NCBI GenBank assembly: GCA_031422315.1
Contig: JANOQN010000074.1
Span: 72,715-136,714, forward strand
Origin: JANNYA01 sp031422315
GTDB lineage: Bacteria; Pseudomonadota; Gammaproteobacteria; Xanthomonadales; SZUA-5
Length of the DNA stretch: 64,000 nt
Direction of reading: 5' to 3'
Shown: one piece after another, positions 51,380-59,461 of the stretch
How positions within the stretch are numbered: the stretch's first letter is position 1
How the letters are laid out: every line of letters begins with the position of its first letter
The notes under the pieces: generated by a model
What the model saw: only the letters and a program-made list of their open reading frames with translations
The model's database searches: none
What the model was told of the DNA's origin: nothing
Translations under genes and position numbers: made by a program

Positions 51380-51979
51380 ATGAGCACTGAAAAAATCAAA
51401 CCCCCGATGCATCTGCCTGCTGAATACGCACCGGATTCGCACATTGGCCATCGCGCGGATTTTGCTGGCGTTGTTGGGCGAAATTCGTCAGATTACTTGA
51501 TGCAAACAGCGCAGCGGCATCATATGCAGCTTTCGCAAATGGCCGATAACAAAGCCAATATGCTAATTACTGTTAGCTCATTGGTTTTAACGATCTCTAT
51601 GAGCCGGATCAATGATGAGCAGCTGCGGCCGACAATTTTGGTGCTGGCAGGGTTTACGCTTGCTGCCATGTTTATGGCGATTCTGGCGGTTTTGCCCAAA
51701 TATAAGCCGCTGAACTTAGGTAATCCAGATCAACTTCCGGAGTGGTTTAACCCGATATTTTTCGCGCACTTTTCTGAGCTGCCCAGAGATCGTTTTTTTA
51801 AGATTATGGGCGAGATTTTGCGCTCAGATCCGAATGTTTACGAAGTGCTGTCAAATGATTTGTACAGCATCGGCACGTACCTGGCTCGCCACAAATATCG
51901 CTACCTGAGATTTGCTTATATTTTCTTTTTGATGGGCTTTTTTTCCGCAACCGCTATGCAAGTTTCGCAAATTTTTTAA
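51380..51979 (+). CDS. PycTM/DUF5706-like membrane protein (Pycsar effector family)
   Basis: A 199-residue protein with a soluble N-terminus containing a conserved-looking QLSQMADNKANMLITVSSLV, two adjacent transmembrane helices (about 58-74 and 84-105: MLITVSSLVLTISMSRI; TILVLAGFTLAAMFMAILAV), a loop domain (FSELPRDRFFKIMGEIL) and a C-terminal transmembrane helix (FAYIFFLMGFFSATAMQV). The D-x-KA-x-x-L start of the first helix and the layout match the Pycsar effector (PycTM) family, whose members damage membranes when cyclic UMP/CMP is sensed. No nucleotide cyclase is next to it; it lies between rimM and fbp. The ATG at 51380 has GGGAG upstream. It could be a housekeeping homologue. Confidence 0.65.
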   Translation: MSTEKIKPPMHLPAEYAPDSHIGHRADFAGVVGRNSSDYLMQTAQRHHMQLSQMADNKANMLITVSSLVLTISMSRINDEQLRPTILVLAGFTLAAMFMAILAVLPKYKPLNLGNPDQLPEWFNPIFFAHFSELPRDRFFKIMGEILRSDPNVYEVLSNDLYSIGTYLARHKYRYLRFAYIFFLMGFFSATAMQVSQIF

Positions 51980-51997
51980 ACAAGGTTGACCTACCCA

Positions 51998-53011
51998 ATG
52001 TCTATTTCTCTTTCACGGTTTTTAATTGAACAGCAGCGCGAATTCGGCAATATCAACGCAGATTTGCGCCTGCTGATTGAAGTGGTAGCGCGTGCTTGCA
52101 AAGCCATCAGCATTGCGGTTAGCAAGGGTGCTTTGGTAAATAACTTAGGCGCTGCGGGCAGTGAGAATATTCAGGGCGAGCAGCAAAAAAAACTCGACGT
52201 CATCAGCAATGAAATATTGCTAGAAGCCAATGAATGGGGCGGCCATTTGGCAGCGATTGCCAGTGAAGAAATGGAGCACCCTTACGCGATTCCAAATCGC
52301 TACCCCAAAGGCGAGTATTTGCTGATATTTGATCCGCTAGACGGCTCATCGAATATTGATGTAAACGTGTCGGTCGGCACGATTTTTTCAGTATTGCGCT
52401 GCCCAGAACACTGGACTGGCAGCAGTGATGTGGTCGAGGAAGCGGCGTTTTTGCAGCCTGGCAGTCAACAAGTTGCAGCCGGTTATGCTGTTTACGGGCC
52501 GAGTACAATTTTGGTGTTAACGCTTGGCCACGGCGTTTATATCTTTACCCTGGATCGGGAAGCAGGCGGTTTTAGAATGACCACCGCAAAAGCCACTGTG
52601 CCGGCTGATACCCGCGAATATGCGATCAACGCCAGTAATGCACGCTTTTGGGAACCTGCGATGCAGCGCTACATTGGCGAGCTCAATGCCGGCAAATCCG
52701 GCCCGCGCGGCGCTGATTTCAATATGCGCTGGGTGGCGTCTATGGTCGCGGATGTGCATCGAGTGATCTCCAGAGGCGGCATTTTTATGTATCCCTATGA
52801 TTTAAAAGATGCCAGCAAGCCCGGCAAGCTGCGCTTGTTATATGAAGCTAACCCTATGAGTTTCATCATCGAACAAGCGGGCGGCGCCGCCAGTACGGGC
52901 CGCCAGCGCATGCTAGATGTAGTGCCCAGCAGCCTACATCAGCGTGTGCCAGTCATTTTGGGCTCGAAAAACGAGGTCGAACGCGTCGTGCAATACCACC
53001 AGCAAAACTGA
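51998..53011 (+). CDS. fbp: Class I fructose-1,6-bisphosphatase
   Basis: A 337-residue Mg-dependent phosphatase of gluconeogenesis. Metal and substrate motifs are intact: EEM (residue near 90), FDPLDGSSNIDVNVSVGTIFSV, GPSTILVLTLG, NMRWVASMVADVHRVI and KLRLLYEANPMSFIIEQAGG. The ATG at 51998 is preceded by an AAGGT sequence; TTG at 51986 is less likely. It follows the PycTM-like gene by 18 bases and may be read from the same transcript. Confidence 0.96.
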   Translation: MSISLSRFLIEQQREFGNINADLRLLIEVVARACKAISIAVSKGALVNNLGAAGSENIQGEQQKKLDVISNEILLEANEWGGHLAAIASEEMEHPYAIPNRYPKGEYLLIFDPLDGSSNIDVNVSVGTIFSVLRCPEHWTGSSDVVEEAAFLQPGSQQVAAGYAVYGPSTILVLTLGHGVYIFTLDREAGGFRMTTAKATVPADTREYAINASNARFWEPAMQRYIGELNAGKSGPRGADFNMRWVASMVADVHRVISRGGIFMYPYDLKDASKPGKLRLLYEANPMSFIIEQAGGAASTGRQRMLDVVPSSLHQRVPVILGSKNEVERVVQYHQQN

Positions 53012-53143
53012 ATTAGCCTGGATTAGACTGAATCAAGTTTGACCTGCGCACCTCGCTGGCTTATTCCTTCAGCGCGCACTGACTACACTCGCGCCACTTT
53101 ATCGATCCGCACTGTCCAGCGGACGCCACCCTTGGAGAATTTA

Positions 53144-53845
53144 ATGACCTTAAAATTGCTTGCAGTCGCCGCGGCGTTTGCATTTTCAGCCGCTGTGTCC
53201 GCTCAAGATGCCGCGCAAGCCGCGCCTAAGCCGGTGCCGCTCGATAAGAATAAGCTGTCTTACGCGCTGGGCTACAAGCTCGGGCTCGATATGATCATGA
53301 CGCAGGCGCCGGTTGATGTCGCAACCGTGCTTAAAGGCGTGCAAGATGGCTACGGCAAGAAAGAGCCGACCGTTAAACGTGAAGATATGGGCATGCAGCT
53401 GTATTCGCTCGAAGACAAAATGCGCGCCGAATCGGAAGTCGCCTTCAAGAAAGTCGCAGCTGAAAACAAAGCCAAGAGCACCAAGTTTTTGGCAGAGAAC
53501 AAGGTCAAGAAGAACGTTATAACCCTGCCATCCGGCATTCAATATCGGGTGATTGATGAAGGTAACGGCGTGCGTCCAACCGCGCAATCGGATGTCACCG
53601 TGCATTACCGTGGTTCGCTGATTGATGGCAAAGAATTTGACAGCTCGTTTGCCACCGGCACGCCAGCCAAATTCAAAGTAGATCAAGTGCTACCAGGCTG
53701 GCAGGAAATTCTGCCGTTAATGCGCGTGGGTGATACCTGGCAAGTATTTTTGCCACCTGAAAAAGCCTACGGCGAACGCGGCCCACGCTCGATTGGCCCA
53801 AACCAAGCACTACAGTTTGAAATCAAACTGATTGAAGTTAAGTAA
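53144..53845 (+). CDS. FKBP-type peptidyl-prolyl cis-trans isomerase (Mip/FkpA type)
   Basis: A 233-residue periplasmic folding factor. Signal peptide TLKLLAVAAAFAFSAAVSA is followed by an N-terminal dimerisation helix region (KNKLSYALGYKLGLDMIMTQ, a Mip/FkpA feature) and a C-terminal FKBP domain: SDVTVHYRGSLIDGKEFDSS, LPGWQEILPLMRVGDTWQV, PPEKAYGERG. The ATG at 53144 has TTGGAGAA upstream; an in-frame codon at 53039 would precede the signal peptide by 35 residues and is rejected. A bidirectional hairpin terminator follows the stop. Confidence 0.93.
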   Translation: MTLKLLAVAAAFAFSAAVSAQDAAQAAPKPVPLDKNKLSYALGYKLGLDMIMTQAPVDVATVLKGVQDGYGKKEPTVKREDMGMQLYSLEDKMRAESEVAFKKVAAENKAKSTKFLAENKVKKNVITLPSGIQYRVIDEGNGVRPTAQSDVTVHYRGSLIDGKEFDSSFATGTPAKFKVDQVLPGWQEILPLMRVGDTWQVFLPPEKAYGERGPRSIGPNQALQFEIKLIEVK

Positions 53846-53856
53846 ACCATTTTATG

Positions 53857-53893
53857 CAACGAAAAAAGCGCCCTTGTGGCGCTTTTTTCGTTG
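53857..53893. terminator. Bidirectional rho-independent terminator
   Basis: Perfect 16-base arms CAACGAAAAAAGCGCC and GGCGCTTTTTTCGTTG around a five-base loop. The arms contain A- and T-runs, so it can stop transcription of the FKBP gene and of the minus-strand leu operon coming from the right. Confidence 0.9.
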
Positions 53894-53949
53894 GCAAAAG
53901 TTAAAATGTATGTGCGTCCAACTAGCGCTGGCGTAATCTTTGGGCGATT

Positions 53950-54324
53950 CTATTTACGCTGCAAAAGCGTGAAACTCTGTGAGTAATAACAGCCCTTCGC
54001 AAAGATTGCCGATGCAGTTTGAGCCGACTCGAAAGAGGCAACCATGTTTTTGTCGTAGAGACCTGAAGGGCTTGAATCCCAAACCTTTATGTTGACCATT
54101 TGACCTGCTTCGACGTCGTATTGCAGCACAACCCAACCCCCTATTCCGCGCCGAAGCGCTGCTTTCGGAGTAGCGACTGGTTTAAGGCCTTGCAAATCGC
54201 CCATCGTTGGACACGCTGCGCCGTTTTCCGGAAGTTTTGGATTTGGTTTTACCGCCAAATATGGCGACCCTACACAAGCGCAAAGTAGAACCATCAAAGC
54301 TAAAAACCACTGAACTTTTTTCAT
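53950..54324 (-). CDS. TonB-C-like small lipoprotein, last gene of leu operon
   Basis: A 124-residue exported protein. The N-terminus (KKVQWFLALMVLLCACVGS) is a signal with a possible lipobox ending LCAC. The rest resembles the TonB C-terminal domain: VATPKAALRRGIGGWVVLQY, then VEAGQMVNIKVWDSSPSGLYDKNMVASF, where the family has a 'G-x-V-x-V-x-[SA]SP-xG-xFD' pattern. Its ATG overlaps the leuB stop (ATGA), so it is translationally coupled to leuB. Role unknown; the link to leucine synthesis is not obvious. Confidence 0.65.
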   Translation of the reverse strand: MKKVQWFLALMVLLCACVGSPYLAVKPNPKLPENGAACPTMGDLQGLKPVATPKAALRRGIGGWVVLQYDVEAGQMVNIKVWDSSPSGLYDKNMVASFESAQTASAIFAKGCYYSQSFTLLQRK

Positions 54325-55379
54325 ATGCCATTTGCCTTTATCTGTCTAAAAATCGCCTCTGCAATCTCCGCTGTACTGGCATTGCCGCGCAAATCCTTTG
54401 GGTACGGACCGGCGTCGAGAACATTGGCAACAGCCGCTTCTAGATGCGCGGCTTCGGCTTCCAGCTTCAGCGAATGCCGCAGCAGCATCGCCGCGCTGAG
54501 CACGGTAGCGATTGGGTTGGCGATGCCAAGACCGGCAATATCCGGCGCGGAGCCGTGTATCGGCTCGTACAGGCCTTTGCCGGAGCCCATCGAGGCTGAC
54601 GGCAACAATCCCAGCGAGCCCGCCAGCATGCTGGCTTCATCGGTCAAGATATCGCCGAACATATTCTCCGTTACGATTACATCAAAGCTGGCTGGGCGGC
54701 TGATTAAGTGCATGGCGGCGGAATCGACCAGCATGTGTTCCAACTCAAGTTCGGGAAATTCAGCGCGCACGATTTCTTCAGTCACGCGCCGCCACAATCT
54801 TGAAGTTTCCAACACGTTGGCCTTGTCGACTTGCGTTAGCCTGCCGCGCCGGGTTTGTGCCAGCTCCGCCGCTACCCGCACAATGCGCTCAATTTCAAAG
54901 CGCTGATAGACACATAAATCGCTGGCGCTGTCGGCTGTCTTGTGCTTTTCGCCAAAATAGATGCCGCCAGTTAGCTCGCGCACCACGACCAAATCAACAC
55001 CGGTTAAAAGCTCGGCTTTGATCGGCGCGAATTGCAGCGCAACCGGGTGCGGCTTGACCGGCCTGATATTGGCGAACAACCCTAAGGCTTGGCGAAGTTT
55101 GAGCAAACCTTGCTCAGGGCGCACGTTGGCATTGGGATCGCTCCACTTTGGCCCGCCGACTGCGCCTAATAAAATCGCATTGGCCGCTTGACATGCTGCC
55201 AGCGTTGCAGGCGGCAGCGGATCGCCAAATTGATCAATCGCTATGCCACCGATGGCGGCTTCGACAAAATCAAATTGATGCCCAAATCGGGCCGCAATAC
55301 GCGTGAGCGCCTCGACGCCAACCGCGCAAACCTCAGGCCCGATACCATCACCGCCCAGCACCGCAATTTGTGCGTTCAT
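54321..55379 (-). CDS. leuB: 3-isopropylmalate dehydrogenase
   Basis: A 352-residue NAD-dependent dehydrogenase of leucine biosynthesis. Motifs: VLGGDGIGPEVCA, NAILLGAVGGPKW, LLKLRQALGLFANIRPVK, VVVRELTGGIYFGEK, DKANVLETSRLWR, VTENMFGDILTDEASMLAGSLGLLPSAS and YEPIHGSAPDIAGLGIANP. It overlaps leuD upstream and the lipoprotein gene downstream by four bases each. LeuB differs from the NAD isocitrate dehydrogenase at 32153 by the ELTGGIYFG loop. Confidence 0.97.
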   Translation of the reverse strand: MNAQIAVLGGDGIGPEVCAVGVEALTRIAARFGHQFDFVEAAIGGIAIDQFGDPLPPATLAACQAANAILLGAVGGPKWSDPNANVRPEQGLLKLRQALGLFANIRPVKPHPVALQFAPIKAELLTGVDLVVVRELTGGIYFGEKHKTADSASDLCVYQRFEIERIVRVAAELAQTRRGRLTQVDKANVLETSRLWRRVTEEIVRAEFPELELEHMLVDSAAMHLISRPASFDVIVTENMFGDILTDEASMLAGSLGLLPSASMGSGKGLYEPIHGSAPDIAGLGIANPIATVLSAAMLLRHSLKLEAEAAHLEAAVANVLDAGPYPKDLRGNASTAEIAEAIFRQIKANGI

Positions 55380-55948
55380 GCCGCCACCTGCTGTGCTTTT
55401 GCTTCAAAGGCGGCGATTTCTGCGCCGTGCTGCAGGATAAAGCCAAGCTGATCCACACCGTTTAATAAGCAGTGCTGCGTGAAGGGATCAAGCGGGAACG
55501 CATGGGCTTGCCCATCAAAACTGACAGTGGCGGTTTTGACATCAATACTGACCTGCTTGCCCGGCTGCGCAAGCAAGATTGCATGTGCGTCGCTTGAAAT
55601 TACGCAGGCCAACAGGCCGTTTTTCATGGCGTTGCTGCGAAAAATGTCGGCAATTTCTGAGCTAACAATCGCCTGAATGCCTGCGTCTAACAGTGCCCAG
55701 GGCGCATGTTCGCGTGAGCTGCCGCAGCCAAAGTTTTTGCCAGCCACTAGAATGCTGGCTGCGCTATTTTCCGGGCGATTCAATGCAAAATCCGCGCGCG
55801 GCGAGCCGTCTTTTTCATAGCGCCAGTCGGCGAAGGCAAACTTTCCTAAGCCCTTTCGCTCGGTAGTTGTTAGGAATCTAGCGGGAATGATTTGATCGGT
55901 GTCGATGTTTTCGGTTGCAAGTACGAGGGTGGTAGCGGTTATTTTCAT
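55376..55948 (-). CDS. leuD: 3-isopropylmalate dehydratase small subunit
   Basis: A 190-residue swivel domain that pairs with LeuC. Motifs: ENIDTDQIIPARFL (15-28), LVAGKNFGCGSSREHAPWAL and a conserved C-terminal FDGQAHAFPLDPFTQHCLLNGVDQLGF. The length is typical of the leuCD form. It lies 11 bases after leuC and overlaps leuB by four bases. Confidence 0.97.
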   Translation of the reverse strand: MKITATTLVLATENIDTDQIIPARFLTTTERKGLGKFAFADWRYEKDGSPRADFALNRPENSAASILVAGKNFGCGSSREHAPWALLDAGIQAIVSSEIADIFRSNAMKNGLLACVISSDAHAILLAQPGKQVSIDVKTATVSFDGQAHAFPLDPFTQHCLLNGVDQLGFILQHGAEIAAFEAKAQQVAA

Positions 55949-55959
55949 GATTTTCCTTA

Positions 55960-57384
55960 CTATATTGTCGAATGCATATAAGCACGCGGATCCACCACGC
56001 TACCCGCAATAGCACAGGCCGCCGCAGTTTGCGGGCTCGCTAACATGGTGCGTGCACCCTTACCTTGGCGGCCTTCAAAATTGCGGTTAGACGTACTGAC
56101 CGCCAATTCGCCCGGCGCTACCAAATCGCCATTCATGGCAATGCACATCGAGCAGCCGGCTTCGCGCCACTGCGCGCCAGCTTCAATAAAAATCTGATGC
56201 AATCCCTCGGCTTCGGCCTCGCGCTTGACGTTCTCGGAACCCGGCACCACCAGCATGCGCACGTGCGCCGCCACTTTACGGCCCTGCAAGATCTGCGCAG
56301 CGCTGCGTAGATCGCTGATGCGCCCGTTCGTGCAGCTGCCGAGGAACACTACGTTCACCACCTCACCAGCTACGCTTTGCGCAGGCTTAAGCTGCATGTA
56401 GGCCAGCGCTCTGGCGTCAGCGTCTGCTGGAATCGCCTGATTGATCGGTGTAACCATGCCAGGATGCGTGCCATAGCTAACGGTAGGCTGCACTTCACTT
56501 GCATTGATGTGAACGACACGATCAAACTGGCAGTCAGCATCGCTTTTGTATTGCGACCAGCGCTGCGCAGCGGCGGTAAACTGCTCGCGTTTAGGCACGC
56601 GTTCGCGCCCGCGCAGATATTCGATAGTTACCTCATCACATGCGATCATGCCTGCACGCGCGCCGGCTTCAATCGACATATTGCACAGCGTCATGCGCGC
56701 TTCCATATCCAGCGCCTGCACTGCCGCGCCGCGATATTCAAGCACGTAGCCGGTGCCGCCCGCTACGCCAATCTGACCAATGATGTGCAAGATTACATCT
56801 TTCGCGGATACGCCCGGCATCAGCGCGCCGGTGATCTCGATCGCCATGCTTTTAGGCTTGCGCTGCAATAGGCACTGGCTAGCTAAAACATGCCCGACTT
56901 CAGTGGTGCCGATGCCAAACGCGAGCGCGCCAAACGCGCCGTGCGTGGCGGTGTGGCTATCGCCGCACACAATCGTCATGCCGGGCTGGGTGGCGCCAAG
57001 TTCGGGCCCGATCACATGCACAATGCCGCGCCGGGCATCGTTCCAACCCAGCAGCTGCACGCCAAATTCCGCGCAGTTGTGCGCCATGGTTTCGACCTGA
57101 TGCTGCGCTTCTGGGTTCGTGTAAGTTCGGCTGCCATCGGCATTGGCGGGCAGCGTGGGCGTTGAATGATCTATCGTTGCCAGCACGCGATTGGGATTGC
57201 GCACGCTAAGTCCGCGCGCGCGCAGCTCTGCAAAAGCTTGCGGCGATGTCACCTCATGAATCAGGTGCAAGTCGATGTACAAAATGGCTGGCGTCGCCGC
57301 GTTTTCCGGCACGACTTCATGCGCGGACCACAGCTTTTCAAATAGCGACTGCGGCTTATCGGAATGACTAGCAACTGCGCTCAT
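55960..57384 (-). CDS. leuC: 3-isopropylmalate dehydratase large subunit
   Basis: A 474-residue aconitase-like iron-sulfur hydro-lyase that interconverts 2- and 3-isopropylmalate. Fe-S cluster cysteines are seen in VFLGSCTNGRISDL and GCSMCIAMN, and the substrate-binding segments VCGDSHTATHGAFGALAFGIGTTEV and LIHEVTSPQAF are intact. It overlaps leuA by four bases (ATGA), so the two are translated together. Confidence 0.97.
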   Translation of the reverse strand: MSAVASHSDKPQSLFEKLWSAHEVVPENAATPAILYIDLHLIHEVTSPQAFAELRARGLSVRNPNRVLATIDHSTPTLPANADGSRTYTNPEAQHQVETMAHNCAEFGVQLLGWNDARRGIVHVIGPELGATQPGMTIVCGDSHTATHGAFGALAFGIGTTEVGHVLASQCLLQRKPKSMAIEITGALMPGVSAKDVILHIIGQIGVAGGTGYVLEYRGAAVQALDMEARMTLCNMSIEAGARAGMIACDEVTIEYLRGRERVPKREQFTAAAQRWSQYKSDADCQFDRVVHINASEVQPTVSYGTHPGMVTPINQAIPADADARALAYMQLKPAQSVAGEVVNVVFLGSCTNGRISDLRSAAQILQGRKVAAHVRMLVVPGSENVKREAEAEGLHQIFIEAGAQWREAGCSMCIAMNGDLVAPGELAVSTSNRNFEGRQGKGARTMLASPQTAAACAIAGSVVDPRAYMHSTI

Positions 57385-59009
57385 GCCGCCACCTGTGCGG
57401 TGTCGATTGCCTGCTGCAATTTGAATGCGCGCTGGCGCTCAATGCGGTTGATGACTTCCAAAAACGCAACCGCGCTGGCCTCGATCACATCGGTAGAAAT
57501 CGCATGGCCGCGAAAGGTTTGACCGTTGTAATTGGCTGCGACGATAGCCTGACCCTGCGCATCTTCGCCACTGCTCAAGCTGCGGATTTGGTAATCTGAA
57601 ATCGTGATATCGATACCGGTGGCGCGCTCAATCGCGCGAAACACCGCATGTACCGAGCCATCGCCAATCGCCGCTTCCGCCACCAAATCTTCGCCGGGCA
57701 GCTTTTGCAGCTGCACGCTGGCGGTAGGCAATGCGGAATCACCTACCGATGAGCTAACGTGCAGGCGCTTGAGCACCCACGGGCCTTGGCTGTGGCCATC
57801 TTCACCCATGACTAGCGCTTCGATATCAGCGTCGAACACTTCTTTTTTCTTATCGGCCAGCGTTTTGAAGCGCACGAACACTTCATCGAGCTGCGCTTCG
57901 TCCAACTTAAAGCCCAGCGCGTTAATGCGATCTTTCAGCGCATGCCGGCCACTGTGTTTACCCAGCACCAACGATGACATCGTAACGCCGACATCTTCAG
58001 GCTTCATGATTTCGTAAGTCGCGCGGTTTTGCAGCATGCCGTGCTGATGGATGCCGGCTTCGTGCGCAAACGCATTTTCACCCACGATGGCTTTATTGCG
58101 CGCAATCGCCATGCCGGTTAGCGTGGAAAGCAATCTGGAAGTCGGCTGCAAGCGGCGCGTGTCAATGCCAGTACGCAGGCCATAATGATTCGCGCGGGTG
58201 CGCAGCGCCATCACCACTTCTTCTAAGCTAGCGTTACCAGCGCGCTCACCCACGCCATTGATCGTGCACTCGATTTGCCGCGCGCCGGCGGAAATGGCGG
58301 CTAGGCTGTTTGCCACTGCCAAGCCCAAATCATCATGGCAGTGTGTGCTGAGCACCGCGCCCTGCAAATTCACCCGCTGGCTCAGCATGCGAATCAGCGC
58401 ACCGTACTCATCCGGCGTAATGTAGCCAACGGTGTCAGGCACATTCAGCGTGCTGGCACCGGCTTCGCGAACCGCGTTGAATACCTCAACCAAAAACTCA
58501 GGGTCACTGCGGCAGGCATCTTCGGCGGAGAACTCGACATCCAAACACAGGCTGCGCGCAAGTTTGACCGCTTCAATGGCCTGGCTTAGCACCTGCGCTT
58601 TGCTCATGCGCAGCTTGTGCTCCATGTGGATATTGCTGGTGGCAATAAAGGTATGTATGCGCGGATTTTTAGCATGTTTGACCGCCTGCCAGCAGCGCTG
58701 AATATCACCTACCTGCGCGCGCGCTAGTCCGCAAATGGTTGGCGTGTGGCTGCGGCCCTGCACGTCAAACGACTGTTGACCAATCTCCAGCGCGATGCGA
58801 CTAACCGAGTCAAAATCACCCATGGATGCCTGCGGGAAACCTGCCTCAATCACATCAACCCCCAGCTCGGCGAGCGCAATTCCGAGCCGATACTTTTGCG
58901 CCGAAGTCATGCTGCAACCGGGCGATTGCTCACCATCCCTCAGCGTGGTGTCGAATATCTTGACCTGTTCGATGGCTTGACCTGATGTTTGCTGGTTTTG
59001 CGTGGACAT
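57381..59009 (-). CDS. leuA: 2-isopropylmalate synthase
   Basis: A 542-residue synthase that starts leucine biosynthesis by condensing 2-ketoisovalerate with acetyl-CoA. The N-terminal TIM barrel has FDTTLRDGEQSPGCSM, STHCHDDLGLAVANSLAAISAGARQIECTINGIGERAGN-like residues (written NGVGERAGN) and HQHGM; the C-terminal LeuA dimer domain (VSSSVGDSALPTASVQLQ onward) is the site of leucine feedback inhibition. It is slightly longer than the usual 510-525 residues. The ATG at 59009 follows the attenuator by 72 bases. Confidence 0.96.
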   Translation of the reverse strand: MSTQNQQTSGQAIEQVKIFDTTLRDGEQSPGCSMTSAQKYRLGIALAELGVDVIEAGFPQASMGDFDSVSRIALEIGQQSFDVQGRSHTPTICGLARAQVGDIQRCWQAVKHAKNPRIHTFIATSNIHMEHKLRMSKAQVLSQAIEAVKLARSLCLDVEFSAEDACRSDPEFLVEVFNAVREAGASTLNVPDTVGYITPDEYGALIRMLSQRVNLQGAVLSTHCHDDLGLAVANSLAAISAGARQIECTINGVGERAGNASLEEVVMALRTRANHYGLRTGIDTRRLQPTSRLLSTLTGMAIARNKAIVGENAFAHEAGIHQHGMLQNRATYEIMKPEDVGVTMSSLVLGKHSGRHALKDRINALGFKLDEAQLDEVFVRFKTLADKKKEVFDADIEALVMGEDGHSQGPWVLKRLHVSSSVGDSALPTASVQLQKLPGEDLVAEAAIGDGSVHAVFRAIERATGIDITISDYQIRSLSSGEDAQGQAIVAANYNGQTFRGHAISTDVIEASAVAFLEVINRIERQRAFKLQQAIDTAQVAA

Positions 59010-59080
59010 AGCGGACTCCGTTTAGTTGGATATGGATTGATCAAATCGGATAAAGACGTAAAACGATAATTAGCAGGCAT

Positions 59081-59114
59081 AAAAAAACCCGCACGGATCG
59101 CCCAGTGCGGGTTT
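59081..59114 (-). terminator. leu operon attenuator (terminator hairpin)
   Basis: On the minus strand: AAACCCGCAC, ten-base loop, GTGCGGGTTT, then a run of T, ending 72 bases before the leuA ATG. Its first arm together with CCCAGTGCGGGT (59101-59112) is nearly complementary to the leader segment at 59156-59167 (CCCAGTGTGGGT on the minus strand, complementary 11 of 12 with a G-U pair), so an antiterminator can form instead. Confidence 0.85.
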
Positions 59115-59131
59115 GGTGAGTTTGCGCTGAC

Positions 59132-59215
59132 CTAGCTGGCAGCCGCTTGCACACCACCCACACTGGGCTGGCTAAGCGGTAGAAGTAGAAGGATTAGTGC
59201 TGCGAAGCTGCGCAA
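59132..59215 (-). CDS. leuL: leu operon leader peptide
   Basis: A 27-residue leader reading ...AALILLLLPLSQPSVGGVQ..., with seven leucines in the first 14 residues, four of them in a row, encoded by a mix of CTT and CTA codons. It stops 18 bases before the attenuator. When leucyl-tRNA is scarce, stalling at these codons would free the segment at 59156-59167 to pair with the terminator arm and let transcription enter leuA. E. coli LeuL has a similar LLLL block and a VSGIQ end, comparable to VGGVQ here. Start is TTG at 59213-59215, the only start in frame; no ATG is found. Confidence 0.75.
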   Translation of the reverse strand: MRSFAALILLLLPLSQPSVGGVQAAAS

Positions 59216-59348
59216 GTAGTCGGCGATCTCAAGAATTCTGGGCTCGACTCTGACTCAAGAGGGCTGGAATGGTCAAGTGAAATAGGCGGTTTTTCTAGAA
59301 TTTGTGCGCGTAATCGAGGCGAATTACTACAAACCGCCAAAAGCGGCG

Positions 59349-59416
59349 CCTTCTCCCCACTATTGAATTGGTACGTACGCTCAAGCGAACCATGGGGAGA
59401 AGGCTGGGATGAGGGG
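59349..59416. repeat. REP-like hairpin element
   Basis: Arms CCTTCTCCCCA and TGGGGAGAAGG around a 33-base loop, followed by CTGGGATGAGGGG. Repeats with GGGGAGAAGG-x-GGGATGAGGG are common extragenic elements in proteobacteria. It lies between the leu leader region and the helicase operon and may mark the border of the accessory region. Confidence 0.6.
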
Positions 59417-59461
59417 TGGTCGTTTTGCTAATGCCAACACTAAGTTGTAAGAATTGAAACT

